A stretch of DNA of 64,000 nucleotides from the NCBI RefSeq assembly GCF_010820665.1, contig NZ_JAAIKC010000001.1, positions 1,054,001 to 1,118,000 on the forward strand, written 5' to 3'. The DNA is from Paenibacillus sp. SYP-B3998. GTDB taxonomy: Bacteria > Bacillota > Bacilli > Paenibacillales > NBRC-103111. Positions 49,196 through 57,667 of the stretch are shown here, piece after piece (within the stretch, counting starts at the first letter, position 1; each line of letters begins with the position of its first letter). The position numbers and the translations under genes are program-made. The notes beneath the pieces are model-generated. The model saw only the letters and a list, made by a program, of their open reading frames with translations, searched no databases and was not told the DNA's origin.

Positions 49196-50407
49196 TTGAA
49201 TAAAGGATCTTTATTCGCGTTACTGCTTCTCTTGGTCGTAGGCCTCTATTTACGGCTTCATTATGTGCTGCAAGCGCAGTATCCACCCTTGGATTGGGAT
49301 CAGTTGGAATACACAAAAACGGCGATTCAACTGCTGAACAAGGGGATTTATGCCTACCGAGATACGATGCCCAACTCGCTTGTTACACCTGGTTGGCCGC
49401 TAATGCTAGCTGGCGTATTTTGTATTATAGGGTATGAACCACTGGAGCCAGCTTTAATGGTAATTCGCCTGTTGAACTGCTTTATCGCTTTGGGAGCTAT
49501 TACATTTATATTCCTCTTGGGCCGTAGACTATTTCATCCGATTACTGGCTTCTTAGCCGCGGGGTTTGCCACAGTATATCCGTCCTATGTGTGGTCTACT
49601 TCCTTGATATTAACGGAGGTTCCATTTTTGACAGCCTTTACAGGCATGTTGTATTTGCAGGTGCGGATTATTCAGGAGAACAAGGGGAAGGACCATCTAT
49701 GGATGGGACTGCTGCTTGGTATTTGTGTTCTTTTTCGGCCTAACGCGCTGCCGATGGCGATTATTCCTTATGTATTCCTTTGGACAAAAGATAAGCAAAT
49801 CAACTGGAAGCCTACGTTACTGGCTGCAGCTTCATTCGCTTTTGTCATGCTGCCATGGTGGATACGTAATTTATTGACGTTCCACGAATTTATTTTTATC
49901 GCAAAAGGAGAAGCAGGCAATCCGTTCCTTGGCGGAACAGACCCCTACTTCGCAGATACGATAGATTGGAATCACATTAATAAGGACCATCAATTCGCAG
50001 AAGGCTTGAAACGGATTCGTCAAGGGCTCAAAGATAATCCATGGTTATGGATCAAGTGGATGACGGTGGGGAAGCTATTCGTATTTTTCAAGACGATGTG
50101 GGTTGGCCCCTATCCGTTTTCGGTACCGGCTTGGTATGCAAATTTATTAGTCAAGCTGCACAATTATTTAATTACTTTTGGTGCATTTAGCTTAATGGCA
50201 TTTAGTCTTCGGAATCGTTCAATTCGTTATTTGACATGCAGCTTCTTCGTATTTCTAAGCGTGCATTTGGTGTTTATCCCCGTTGATCGCTATCTATACG
50301 GGATGCTCCCCTTTCTTATGCTGGGAACAGCCTATTTCGTTACGCAAGCTCTTTTTTTAATCCGTTACGTATGGATTACATCTCTACTGCAGCGGAAGGG
50401 GATTTGA
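49196..50407 (+). CDS. GT39/PMT-like membrane glycosyltransferase
   Basis: A 403-residue polytopic protein with about ten helices. The first extracellular loop, YPPLDWDQLEYTKTAIQLLN near residue 30, carries the acidic pair typical of GT-C enzymes such as ArnT and PMT. PLMLAGVFCIIGYEP near 66 and the hydrophobic core with LFRPNALPMA near 181 follow. Such enzymes use a polyprenyl-phosphate sugar as donor and glycosylate protein or lipid outside the membrane. TTG 49196 is 7 bases after GGGAGGGG. It overlaps the convergent CBS gene by 32 bp. Confidence 0.88.
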   Translation: MNKGSLFALLLLLVVGLYLRLHYVLQAQYPPLDWDQLEYTKTAIQLLNKGIYAYRDTMPNSLVTPGWPLMLAGVFCIIGYEPLEPALMVIRLLNCFIALGAITFIFLLGRRLFHPITGFLAAGFATVYPSYVWSTSLILTEVPFLTAFTGMLYLQVRIIQENKGKDHLWMGLLLGICVLFRPNALPMAIIPYVFLWTKDKQINWKPTLLAAASFAFVMLPWWIRNLLTFHEFIFIAKGEAGNPFLGGTDPYFADTIDWNHINKDHQFAEGLKRIRQGLKDNPWLWIKWMTVGKLFVFFKTMWVGPYPFSVPAWYANLLVKLHNYLITFGAFSLMAFSLRNRSIRYLTCSFFVFLSVHLVFIPVDRYLYGMLPFLMLGTAYFVTQALFLIRYVWITSLLQRKGI

Positions 50408-50807
50408 ATAGAATCTGTTTCGCGCAGTATTCGATAATATCACTTCGTCTTACAATTCCAATGAAATTATCCGAATCGTCGACGACAGGCACGAAGTTTT
50501 GTACTTTAGCCAACTCAATGAGATCCTCCATGTTTGCATGGATATGAACGGGTTTATTTCTCATTCGCAAAGGGACTTCTTCAAGCAAATGGCGATGGGC
50601 ATTCTCAAAACCAATGGCTCCGGAATTTTTCAGAAACCATAATAAATCGCCCTCTGTCACCGTACCTACATATTGTCCTTCATCAGATAGAATGGGCACT
50701 GCGGTATAGCGATGATATTCCATTCGTTCTAGGGTTTGGCGAAGCGTAGCTTCCAGGGTAGTTGTAATAACTTCAGATTTAGGTAAAAGAAAAAATGCGA
50801 TATTCAT
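50376..50807 (-). CDS. CBS-domain pair protein
   Basis: A 143-residue protein made only of two CBS repeats: ATLRQTLERMEYHRYTAVPI near residue 20 with YVGTVTEGDLLWFLK, and MEDLIELAKVQNFVPVVDDS near 93 with FIGIVRRSDIIEYC. The central stretch has the (I/V)G-(I/T)V-x-x-x-D adenosyl-binding pattern. CBS pairs bind ATP, AMP, c-di-AMP or similar; stand-alone pairs can regulate partner proteins. AAGGAG lies 9 bases before the ATG. Its 3' end overlaps the GT39-like gene. Confidence 0.9.
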   Translation of the reverse strand: MNIAFFLLPKSEVITTTLEATLRQTLERMEYHRYTAVPILSDEGQYVGTVTEGDLLWFLKNSGAIGFENAHRHLLEEVPLRMRNKPVHIHANMEDLIELAKVQNFVPVVDDSDNFIGIVRRSDIIEYCAKQILFKSPSAAVEM

Positions 50808-50818
50808 TCATTGACACT

Positions 50819-50900
50819 CCTTAGAGTTTTACGTAGCAAAACTAACATCGTAAGCAAGACCTTAGAGTTTTGCATGGCAAAACTGGCATCGTAAGCATGG
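50819..50900. repeat. Two tandem 41-bp units with internal palindrome
   Basis: Unit one (50819-50859) and unit two (50860-50900) share CCTTAGAGTTTT...GCAAAACT...CATCGTAAGCA with few differences. Each holds AGTTTTGC-N3-GCAAAACT (one mismatch in the first), so the RNA would form twin hairpins. A partly similar third unit may follow at about 50901-50930. They sit in the CBS gene's upstream region. Confidence 0.75.
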
Positions 50901-51070
50901 CATTGCGTTCTGCGTAAGGCAAAGCGAGCTGTATCAGTTGAGATTACAATCGTTTATAAGAAAGATTGATATTGTAACATAGAACTGCAAGATCATGCAC
51001 CTCCATTGTAACAAAAAAAATGAATAGAATCTAAACCTGTGATGGATTCTATGATTGAGAGGTGAATTTC

Positions 51071-51535
51071 ATGAATCAAGCTTTGACGACAGCATTAATC
51101 GGAATCGGCGCGGCGCAAGCAATGAAGCTACCCATTACCTATGCCAAAACGAAACAATGGGATGTGTCCCAACTTATTCAAACGGGCGGCATGCCTAGCT
51201 CGCACTCCGCAGGTGTATCTGCCTTAGCTACATATATTGCGTTGAAAAGGGGACTTTCTGCTATTGATTTTGCTGTGAGTTCTGTCTTCGGGGCCGTCGT
51301 GATGTACGATGCTATGGGTATTCGACGCGCAGCGGGGGAAATCGCAGTGGAAGTTAACGATTTGGACGAGCGATTAGAGAGGCTGGCTGAGCAGCATCCA
51401 GGGCCGTATCATGCGCGCAAACGCAAAGCGTTAAAAGAACAGCTAGGACATCTGCCTATTGAAGTTTTGGGCGGAGCTGTTCTAGGAATTACCATAGGAA
51501 CGCTTAGTTACTTGTTCGAACGAAGAAACAAGTAG
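51071..51535 (+). CDS. Divergent PAP2 (DivPAP2/YuiD) membrane protein
   Basis: A 154-residue protein of the divergent acid-phosphatase/PAP2 family (YuiD). GIGAAQAMKLPITYAKTKQW near residue 12, the conserved TGGMPSSHSAGVSALATYIA near 39 (SxxH motif of the PAP2 fold), FGAVVMYDAMGIRRAAG near 78 and LGHLPIEVLGGAVLGI near 124 are all present. Such proteins probably dephosphorylate lipid phosphates. GAGAGGTG precedes ATG 51071. Confidence 0.92.
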   Translation: MNQALTTALIGIGAAQAMKLPITYAKTKQWDVSQLIQTGGMPSSHSAGVSALATYIALKRGLSAIDFAVSSVFGAVVMYDAMGIRRAAGEIAVEVNDLDERLERLAEQHPGPYHARKRKALKEQLGHLPIEVLGGAVLGITIGTLSYLFERRNK

Positions 51536-51609
51536 CTGTCCAACATATGGACATCTTTTTGGGAATGGGATAAGATCAGGGGACGTTCTCAGAAAGGAAG
51601 ATTGTCGAT

Positions 51610-52047
51610 ATGGAATCAATTCGAGTTACATCCGTAGACCAATTAAAAGCATGTTTCGAGGTCCGTTTGAAAGTATTTGTAGAAGAACAGCATGTTCCAG
51701 AGCACCTGGAAATGGATGAGAAAGACGAGTCTCCAGAGGCATGTCATCATATTCTGATTGTAGATGAGGGCAAGCCTGTTGCAACTTCAAGGTGGTACGA
51801 GTATCAACCAAACACTGCCAAATTTCAACGGGTTGCCGTTCTACAAGATTACCGAGGCAAAGGTCTAGGGAAACAGCTTATTTTGGAGATGGAAAAGCAA
51901 GCGAAGGAATTAAACTGCCACACATCTATCCTGGATGCGCAATGTCACGCTGAAGGATTTTACAGTCAGCTAGGCTATGAGGTTATTTCAGCTGAGCCCT
52001 TTTACGATGCAAATATTTTACACGTAAGAATGAAAAAGCCGCTTTAG
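51610..52047 (+). CDS. GNAT acetyltransferase, ElaA/YjcF-like
   Basis: A 145-residue acetyltransferase of the small YjcF group: VRLKVFVEEQHVPEHLEMDE near residue 18, DEGKPVATSRWYEY near 53, the acetyl-CoA loop RVAVLQDYRGKGLGKQLILE near 74 (RGKGLG fits the R/QxxGxG/A rule), then LDAQCHAEGFYSQLGYEV near 104 and HVRMKKPL. Substrate unknown. It sits next to the GGDEF/HK gene, convergent. Its stop overlaps the terminator hairpin. Confidence 0.92.
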   Translation: MESIRVTSVDQLKACFEVRLKVFVEEQHVPEHLEMDEKDESPEACHHILIVDEGKPVATSRWYEYQPNTAKFQRVAVLQDYRGKGLGKQLILEMEKQAKELNCHTSILDAQCHAEGFYSQLGYEVISAEPFYDANILHVRMKKPL

Positions 52048-52064
52048 CTAAAAGCGGCTTTTTT
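52033..52064. terminator. Bidirectional terminator
   Basis: AAAAAGCCGCTTT, TAGCT, AAAAGCGGCTTTTTT: 13-bp stem shared by the GNAT gene and the convergent kinase gene. Confidence 0.9.
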
Positions 52065-53667
52065 CCGATGAGCTATCCAACTCTTCGGTAGAAAGAGGGA
52101 ATGTGATGATGAAACGAGCCCCGCGATGAGGTGCGCTTTCAACTTCTAAAGTCCCTTCGTGATCCTGCACGATTTTATGACATATTGATAATCCAAGACC
52201 CGTTCCAGATTCTTTAGTTGTGTAAAAAGGATGAAATATTTTTTCAAGTAACTCACTCGGTATGCCTGGGCCGTTATCTTCAATAACTAAAGTCGCGTGT
52301 TTTTGATCGCGAGTTAGTTTAATTTGAATGACACCGGTTTCTTCCATGGCTTCGCAGGCGTTTTTCAGCAAGTTTAGAAGAAGCTGAATCATTTTATCCT
52401 GGTCCATCAAAATAGGGACAGGCAGGAACGATTCGCTGTAATGGATCTGATGACCTAACCGTGTCGCTTCTGATTCCATGAGCGAGATGACTTTCAATAT
52501 GCACTCATGAAGAGAATGGATTCGAAACTGTGTGGAATGAGGCTTAGAGAACTGCAAGAATTCAGCAGTTAACTCACTCATTCGGTCGATTTCATCCATA
52601 ATCATGGAATACCAATTCTCAATGTTGTAACCATTCGCCTTGGAGATTTGTAGAAATCCCCGCACGGTAGTTAAGGGATTTCTAATTTCATGGGCCATGC
52701 CGGATGCTAACTCGCCAACTACCCGTAATTTTTCCGAACGCAGCATATGCTCTTCGCGCTTTAACCAAGTCTCCCTTTTCTTAATAAACAAGTTATGTTC
52801 GGCAAGGAGGATAAGGTCATCCTTTGTTACCCCATCTGAGGGATAGGTAGCAATTCCGTATGTAATTTGAATACCTGTTAATTTAGGCAGCTCTGAATCA
52901 AGCTGAAGTTTGTAGGAAGGGAATGCCTGTTTATTTTGCATGTAAGGCATAACGACAGCGAATTCGTCGCCACCATATCGCGAGATAAAAAGGGCATCTG
53001 AAAATAAAATTTTTAGCAACTCCGCGATTTGCTTTAAAATGAAGTTTCCGGCCTGAAAGCCGCGAGCTGTATTCATCGACTTTAGATCATTACAATCAAT
53101 TAAAATAAGTACAAGGCTACGATTTTCTTCAATTAATTGTTCTAATCGACGATGGCACTCTTCAAAGTTATATAAACCTGTTAGTGAATCTTGTTTGGAC
53201 AACAGGGCTCGTTCTTTTCTTAACAATTCAGTCTGTTTTAAGTTCATAAAGCTTGTTTTGGTAAGTATTACAGCAGCGACAAAATGCAAGCTGTTACTTA
53301 ACACGAAGAGCCAAAGTAAATGTATAGAGTCATCTTCTGAGGTATAGAAGGCTGTTGTCATGTATACCAGTGCGAAAGATGCGGCCAAACTCCATGATTT
53401 CTTTGTGCTATCTTCTGTGTAAATGTCTCGAGAGAGCAGCAGCAAGTACAACGGCAAAGCGAGATTTAACTGAGCAGTCCAGTGAAAACAACATAGAATC
53501 AATAGGCGGACCCAAGGCATGGCCCATAATCGATGTTCTCGCAGGCTCACCAGAAAGAGACTGCAGCTTAGAATTAACAAAAGCGGGTTAAGTATTGGAT
53601 GTGAAAAATAGGCATAGATACTAAAAACAACGGCATAAATATAAATAATCCAGTTCGTAACCACCAT
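52048..53667 (-). CDS. GGDEF plus histidine-kinase fusion sensor
   Basis: A 539-residue membrane protein. Five or so N-terminal helices (residues 1-140, for example WIIYIYAVVFSIYAYF and LLWLFVLSNSLHFVAAVILT) lead to a GGDEF domain with intact active-site loop RYGGDEFAVV near 227, then a HisKA dimerisation helix with phosphorylatable His in MAHEIRNPLTTV near 325, and a HATPase: NLLKNACEAM (N box) near 434, EDNGPGI near 465, GTGLGLSI near 490. A GGDEF module ahead of a kinase core in one chain is unusual. ATG 53667 is 5 bases after AGGAG. The partner regulator is not encoded next to it. Confidence 0.9.
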   Translation of the reverse strand: MVVTNWIIYIYAVVFSIYAYFSHPILNPLLLILSCSLFLVSLREHRLWAMPWVRLLILCCFHWTAQLNLALPLYLLLLSRDIYTEDSTKKSWSLAASFALVYMTTAFYTSEDDSIHLLWLFVLSNSLHFVAAVILTKTSFMNLKQTELLRKERALLSKQDSLTGLYNFEECHRRLEQLIEENRSLVLILIDCNDLKSMNTARGFQAGNFILKQIAELLKILFSDALFISRYGGDEFAVVMPYMQNKQAFPSYKLQLDSELPKLTGIQITYGIATYPSDGVTKDDLILLAEHNLFIKKRETWLKREEHMLRSEKLRVVGELASGMAHEIRNPLTTVRGFLQISKANGYNIENWYSMIMDEIDRMSELTAEFLQFSKPHSTQFRIHSLHECILKVISLMESEATRLGHQIHYSESFLPVPILMDQDKMIQLLLNLLKNACEAMEETGVIQIKLTRDQKHATLVIEDNGPGIPSELLEKIFHPFYTTKESGTGLGLSICHKIVQDHEGTLEVESAPHRGARFIITFPLSTEELDSSSEKSRF

Positions 53668-53790
53668 ATCATCTCCTGAGTGCAAGTATGACAGTATTTT
53701 ACACCCTTGTCTTAAGTTCTCTATTGCAACCTAAATCCCTGCATTAAAACGTAAATTTTAGGATATAATCACGGATTTTCTCGAAAAAAA

Positions 53791-53820
53791 GAACCTGACG
53801 AGTAAAGGCTCGTCGGGTTC
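53791..53820 (-). terminator. Terminator
   Basis: GAACCTGACGAG, TAAAGG, CTCGTCGGGTTC, with seven T on the minus strand; ends the DUF3892 gene. Confidence 0.85.
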
Positions 53821-53832
53821 TTCGCAGTTCTG

Positions 53833-54108
53833 CTAGAACGTTGGTAACTGATCAAGATTATTGCTCGGGTCGCCATCAGCATCAGAACGTAAATGTTCGT
53901 CGCCATCACGCCCTCTAAACACGTTTACATGTTCAATCTGTCCGTCTTTTGCTAGCTGCTGCGCTTGTTTGTAGTCCACAATGTCGCCTGAGGACAATTG
54001 TAGTTGAATAATGTCTCCGTCCCCATTTTTCCTAACGGCTACTACTTGAGCTTTGGTGCTCTGCGATGAGCCGATCTTACCTACAGTTGATTGGTCAATA
54101 GGATTCAT
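53833..54108 (-). CDS. DUF3892 protein
   Basis: A 91-residue protein: AQVVAVRKNGDGDIIQLQLS near residue 19, VDYKQAQQLAKDGQIEHVNV near 42, and an acidic Asp-rich tail (RGRDGDEHLRSDADGDPSNN). This is the DUF3892 pattern seen across Bacillales. No known function. ATG 54108 lies directly behind GGAGGTG. Confidence 0.85.
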   Translation of the reverse strand: MNPIDQSTVGKIGSSQSTKAQVVAVRKNGDGDIIQLQLSSGDIVDYKQAQQLAKDGQIEHVNVFRGRDGDEHLRSDADGDPSNNLDQLPTF

Positions 54109-54151
54109 AACCATCACCTCCACAGCTTAGTATGGAGGCTAATGAATCAAT

Positions 54152-54904
54152 TTATTCAGAAAGCTTGAGAAGCTGGTGCTGCTTGATGAAGGACATATGG
54201 CCAGTTTTGCCGATATAATCGGGCATTTTATCGTCGTAATGCATCAAGTAAATGCGTTTCTGCACATCCTCAGGCAGCGTTAATAATTCTTCTAAAGTAG
54301 CATGTATGGCACCTCGTCCGCTTAGTTGACAGTCGTGCAGAATCGTATGACAATTTCTATGTTTTACAACCTCGTGGAGGAGTAACTCTTCGCTGAATCG
54401 GATATCTGCGCTGTAAAAAGTCTGGTTGTTGATAAAGAGCGAGTAGCTGGCTTTACGGAGAATATGTAGGGTAGGTATGAATTCTATTGTAAGATCAGAG
54501 GCGATGGTGGATGGCTGCCGTTCTTCGAGGAGGATTACATCAAAATAATCATCTAAGCAGTAGAAGCCTTCTTCCGGGTTATACATACCACCTTTTAGTG
54601 TGTTTTCCCAGAGCACGCCTGCTAATGTATCGGTAAGGAAAAGTTTGGTTTTTTTCTTATTATGTTGGTACAACAGACGAAACGCGATTTCTTCTAGCCC
54701 GCCAATGTGATCTGCATGAATATGGGAGATGGCAATTCCATCAATTTGATCAGGTGTTATGCCAAGTTCGTGTAAGGATCTGGGTGTATTGAAACCACAA
54801 TCAATGAGGATTGTTGCATTGTCGCTTCTGACAAGAGCACTAGTATTGTAATAGTTTTTGGCAAACGCGCTGCCGGTTCCAATCATTTGAATGTGTAAAC
54901 TCAT
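54152..54904 (-). CDS. Metallo-beta-lactamase-fold hydrolase
   Basis: A 250-residue MBL-fold enzyme. IQMIGTGSAFAKNYYNTSAL near residue 5, ATILIDCGFNTPRSL near 30, the zinc motif SHIHADHIGGLEEIAF near 60 (HxHxDH), TLHILRKASYSL near 145, and FYSADIRFSEELL near 162 with HDCQLSGRGAIHATLEEL near 190 follow the tRNase Z-like/PDE-like subgroup. The substrate is unknown; phosphodiesters are likely. The nearest ribosome binding site is GGGGGCGG. Confidence 0.92.
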   Translation of the reverse strand: MSLHIQMIGTGSAFAKNYYNTSALVRSDNATILIDCGFNTPRSLHELGITPDQIDGIAISHIHADHIGGLEEIAFRLLYQHNKKKTKLFLTDTLAGVLWENTLKGGMYNPEEGFYCLDDYFDVILLEERQPSTIASDLTIEFIPTLHILRKASYSLFINNQTFYSADIRFSEELLLHEVVKHRNCHTILHDCQLSGRGAIHATLEELLTLPEDVQKRIYLMHYDDKMPDYIGKTGHMSFIKQHQLLKLSE

Positions 54905-55096
54905 TCAGCCGCCCCCATTTTTCGACAAAATACATCTTTTTCTAATGTAGCATGGGAACTTGCAGAATATCAATCCTTATGTGAATCCACTTTTGCGCGG
55001 GATAGGGCGGTGGTATAATGAAGTTAGAGCAAAAAGGATGAGAGATGCAGGAGTAGAGTTCGTTTACTTAACGTGAAACGCTTAGGAGTGATTGAG

Positions 55097-55585
55097 ATGT
55101 CGTTTACATTTACGTCCCATTTGCACGCTGTGTCCCTAATTGGATCTTTAGGTGCGGCGCTTGTGGTTATGTTCGCCCGTTTGAGAGCTGCTTCTAAGCC
55201 AGTCAACGCTGCAAAAATTATAATGCCACCGATTGGCATGACAACAGGTTTTTTAATGTTTGTTGTACCCATGATGCGAATACCCTTGCTATGGGGCATC
55301 GCCGCATTCTTGACAGGAGCTATCTTATTTGCTTATCCGCTCATTCGCACATCGAAATTTTATGTGCTGAATGGCTTTGTTTACATGAAGAGATCGAAAG
55401 CATTTCTTGCCATACTGCTCATTCTGCTTATTATCCGACTATCTTTGCATGAATATGTGGAAGCCATTATATCCATCTATCAAACTGGCGCGATTTTTTT
55501 TATTCTTGCCTATGGCATGCTCCTCCCGTGGCGTATTGCCATGTATATGCAGTATAGAAATCTTCGTATTAAGAACGAGCAATGA
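55097..55585 (+). CDS. CcdC-like membrane protein (DUF1453)
   Basis: A 162-residue, five-helix membrane protein. LIGSLGAALVVMFARLRAAS near residue 13, PVNAAKIIMPPIGMTTGFLM near 34 (the family core), and YVLNGFVYMKRSKAFLAILL near 92 match the CcdC/DUF1453 family linked to cytochrome c maturation in Bacillus, although a role there is not proven. ATG 55097 lies after AGGAGTG. The alpha/beta hydrolase gene follows 35 bp downstream. Confidence 0.85.
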   Translation: MSFTFTSHLHAVSLIGSLGAALVVMFARLRAASKPVNAAKIIMPPIGMTTGFLMFVVPMMRIPLLWGIAAFLTGAILFAYPLIRTSKFYVLNGFVYMKRSKAFLAILLILLIIRLSLHEYVEAIISIYQTGAIFFILAYGMLLPWRIAMYMQYRNLRIKNEQ

Positions 55586-55620
55586 GGATTGCGTTCTAAC
55601 AATGAGGTGTGGATCGATTC

Positions 55621-56499
55621 ATGTTGTGGATCTTTGTTAGTGTACTTTTGATTGGATGCGGGCTTGTAAGCACGTCGGTTTATGTCGGCTGGCGCCTTAC
55701 ACATCCAGAACGTCGTCGGATCGATGATTCTCCAGCTAACTATGGGTTGTATGCTGAAGAAATTGCGTTTTCTAGCCGAACAGGGGATGTACAGCTTCAT
55801 GGATGGTTCCTGCCATCCTCTGATTGTTCGTCTCAGATGACGATATTATTTTCTCATGGTTATGGGGGAACACGTCTTGAGAAGGGGCTCCCCGCACTTG
55901 AATTGGCCAAATCGCTCGTCGACGCCGGGTATCATGTTGTCATGTTTGATTTTCGTAATTCGGGTCAATCCGAGGGTGATTTGACGACAGTAGGATATTT
56001 AGAGAAACAAGATGTGTTGGGAGCCATCGATTGGATTCGAGAACACACGACAACCAAAATTGGATTAATCGGTTTCTCCATGGGGGGAAGCACGTCAATT
56101 CTAGCCGCTGCAGAGGAGGAGGCTGTGATCGGTGTAGTCGCGGACAGCCCATTCAGCCAACTCAGTCCATATTTGCGCAATAATTTGCCAGTGTGGTCGA
56201 AGCTCCCCCGCTTTCCTTTTACAGCGCTTATTTTGGCTATTTTGCCTCGCATGATTGGGATTAGTCCACGTCATGTGGATGCACTTGCCGCTGTGGATCA
56301 CGTTTATCCGAGGCCAATCTTATTTATTCATAGTCAAGACGATAATGCGATTCCTTGGACGAATAGTCAAGCCATGTGGAGTAAATATCCAGATGATTTT
56401 GAGTTGTGGATCACGACAAAAGCACCCCACGTAGGCACCTACAAATTGCAGTCTGAGGCTTATACAAAACGCGTTCTTGCTTTTTTTTCAAAATTGTAA
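55621..56499 (+). CDS. Membrane-anchored alpha/beta hydrolase, YqkD-like
   Basis: A 292-residue hydrolase. An N-terminal helix (MLWIFVSVLLIGCGLVSTSV) anchors it; the catalytic part faces outward or is processed. LFSHGYGGTRLEKGLPALEL near residue 77, VVMFDFRNSGQSEGD near 106, the nucleophile GFSMGGSTS near 141, ILFIHSQDDNAIPW (acid) near 232 and KAPHVGTYK (His) near 267 define the fold. ATG 55621 follows GAGGTG. Substrate unknown. It may share a transcript with the CcdC-like gene. Confidence 0.9.
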   Translation: MLWIFVSVLLIGCGLVSTSVYVGWRLTHPERRRIDDSPANYGLYAEEIAFSSRTGDVQLHGWFLPSSDCSSQMTILFSHGYGGTRLEKGLPALELAKSLVDAGYHVVMFDFRNSGQSEGDLTTVGYLEKQDVLGAIDWIREHTTTKIGLIGFSMGGSTSILAAAEEEAVIGVVADSPFSQLSPYLRNNLPVWSKLPRFPFTALILAILPRMIGISPRHVDALAAVDHVYPRPILFIHSQDDNAIPWTNSQAMWSKYPDDFELWITTKAPHVGTYKLQSEAYTKRVLAFFSKL

Positions 56500-56579
56500 A
56501 AACAACGCAACTCTTCTTAGCCTTCGGAGTATAAAGATGCAGACACAAAGATTACTTACGAGAGCTGGAGGTTAAGAGG

Positions 56580-57197
56580 ATGAAAGTTCAGCGTATATTT
56601 GCGTTGATGCTAGTGTTTTTTGTTTTAAGTACGGCTGCAGTGGCAGCCTCATCGATATGGGGGGATTATAAGGGGTTTAGTATTGCCCGTTTGATCGTCA
56701 ACGACAAGACATCCGAATTTGCCGATTCTGATGTGCCTCCGCTTATTGTTGATGGTAAAACGGTTCTGCCACTTCGTGCTGTGAGCGACGCACTTCAGGC
56801 ATTAGTGAAATGGGATAATTCGAATAAAACGGTTTCTTTGTACAAACCAAACGTACATATGTTTTTCACAACAGAAGTACGTAAAGATTCAGCAATTGTT
56901 CCCTTTGGCGTTGTAGAAAAAGGGAAGCAAGCGGATTTCATTGTTTTCGCCCAAGTAGACAACTTGAAAACTAGCATTAACTCTGTGCAAGTTTCTGTGA
57001 TCTCACCAAGCGGGAAGAGTGTCACTACACCTGTTGTTAAATCAATTAATGAATCCAAAGAATCATTTTGGTTAAAAGTTCCACTCTATGGCGTATCCTT
57101 TGACGAAGCGGGTACGTACGTGGTGAAATTCGCGATGAAACGAGAAGGTTCGTCTGACTATTCCGTTGTGTCGGAGAAACAAATTCAATCGGAATAG
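56580..57197 (+). CDS. Secreted stalk-domain (copper amine oxidase N-like) protein
   Basis: A 205-residue exported protein: signal peptide MKVQRIFALMLVFFVLSTAA, then the so-called copper amine oxidase N-terminal or stalk domain with ARLIVNDKTSEFADSDVPPL near 36, GKTVLPLRAVSDALQALVKW near 59, NKTVSLYKPN near 83. An Ig-like second half follows (SVISPSGKSV, GTYVVKFAMKRE). No oxidase residues; the stalk domain is a common wall-associated fold in Paenibacillus. GGAGG precedes the ATG. Confidence 0.85.
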   Translation: MKVQRIFALMLVFFVLSTAAVAASSIWGDYKGFSIARLIVNDKTSEFADSDVPPLIVDGKTVLPLRAVSDALQALVKWDNSNKTVSLYKPNVHMFFTTEVRKDSAIVPFGVVEKGKQADFIVFAQVDNLKTSINSVQVSVISPSGKSVTTPVVKSINESKESFWLKVPLYGVSFDEAGTYVVKFAMKREGSSDYSVVSEKQIQSE

Positions 57198-57289
57198 AGA
57201 CGTGCTGACGAAGTTGTGGTTTGACCTCTTATTATGAAAGTGTTACGATAATTGGGTAATCCATAATGAAACGAAATGAGGTTCTGCCT

Positions 57290-57604
57290 GTGAGCGATGA
57301 TAAGCACGATCATGTGCACGGCCCGGACTGTGACCACGATCACGACGAGCATGGGGAAGATGTTTTTATCGTAACGGATGAGAACGGTGAAGAACACGAG
57401 ATGGTTATGGTGTATACCTTCCAATCTCAAGAGCAAGCCTATGCTGTTTTACTCGATCGTAACGATCCTGACGCCGATGGTGTCATTTTCCGTGTCGAGG
57501 AAGAGGATGAGGATGCATATCTCGTCAATATTGAAGATGAGGCTGAATGGGAACGTGTAGTGACCATTTACAATGAAATCATAGCTCAAGAAGACGAAGA
57601 ATAA
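57290..57604 (+). CDS. DUF1292 protein with His-rich head
   Basis: A 104-residue cytosolic protein. A histidine/aspartate-rich N-terminus (DDKHDHVHGPDCDHDHDEHG) that could bind metal precedes the DUF1292 core, VFIVTDENGEEHEMVMVYTF near residue 25 and VIFRVEEEDEDAYLVNIEDE near 65. I start at GTG 57290, 7 bases after GAGGT; ATG 57266 in frame has no site. In Bacilli, DUF1292 (YrzB) lies in the alaS-ruvX region, unlike here. Confidence 0.85.
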   Translation: MSDDKHDHVHGPDCDHDHDEHGEDVFIVTDENGEEHEMVMVYTFQSQEQAYAVLLDRNDPDADGVIFRVEEEDEDAYLVNIEDEAEWERVVTIYNEIIAQEDEE

Positions 57605-57617
57605 GAGTTATACATAA

Positions 57618-57655
57618 GAACCCCCTTTCAGATTACAATCTGGAAGGGGGTTTCT
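57618..57655. terminator. Bidirectional terminator
   Basis: AACCCCCTTTCAGAT, TACA, ATCTGGAAGGGGGTT, between the convergent DUF1292 and DUF1885 genes. Confidence 0.88.
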
Positions 57656-57667
57656 GTTTGTGCTTGT

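Noticed and set aside
50819..50900. Possible CRISPR array
   Set aside because: Only two directly adjoining units without unique spacers; also no cas genes in the window.
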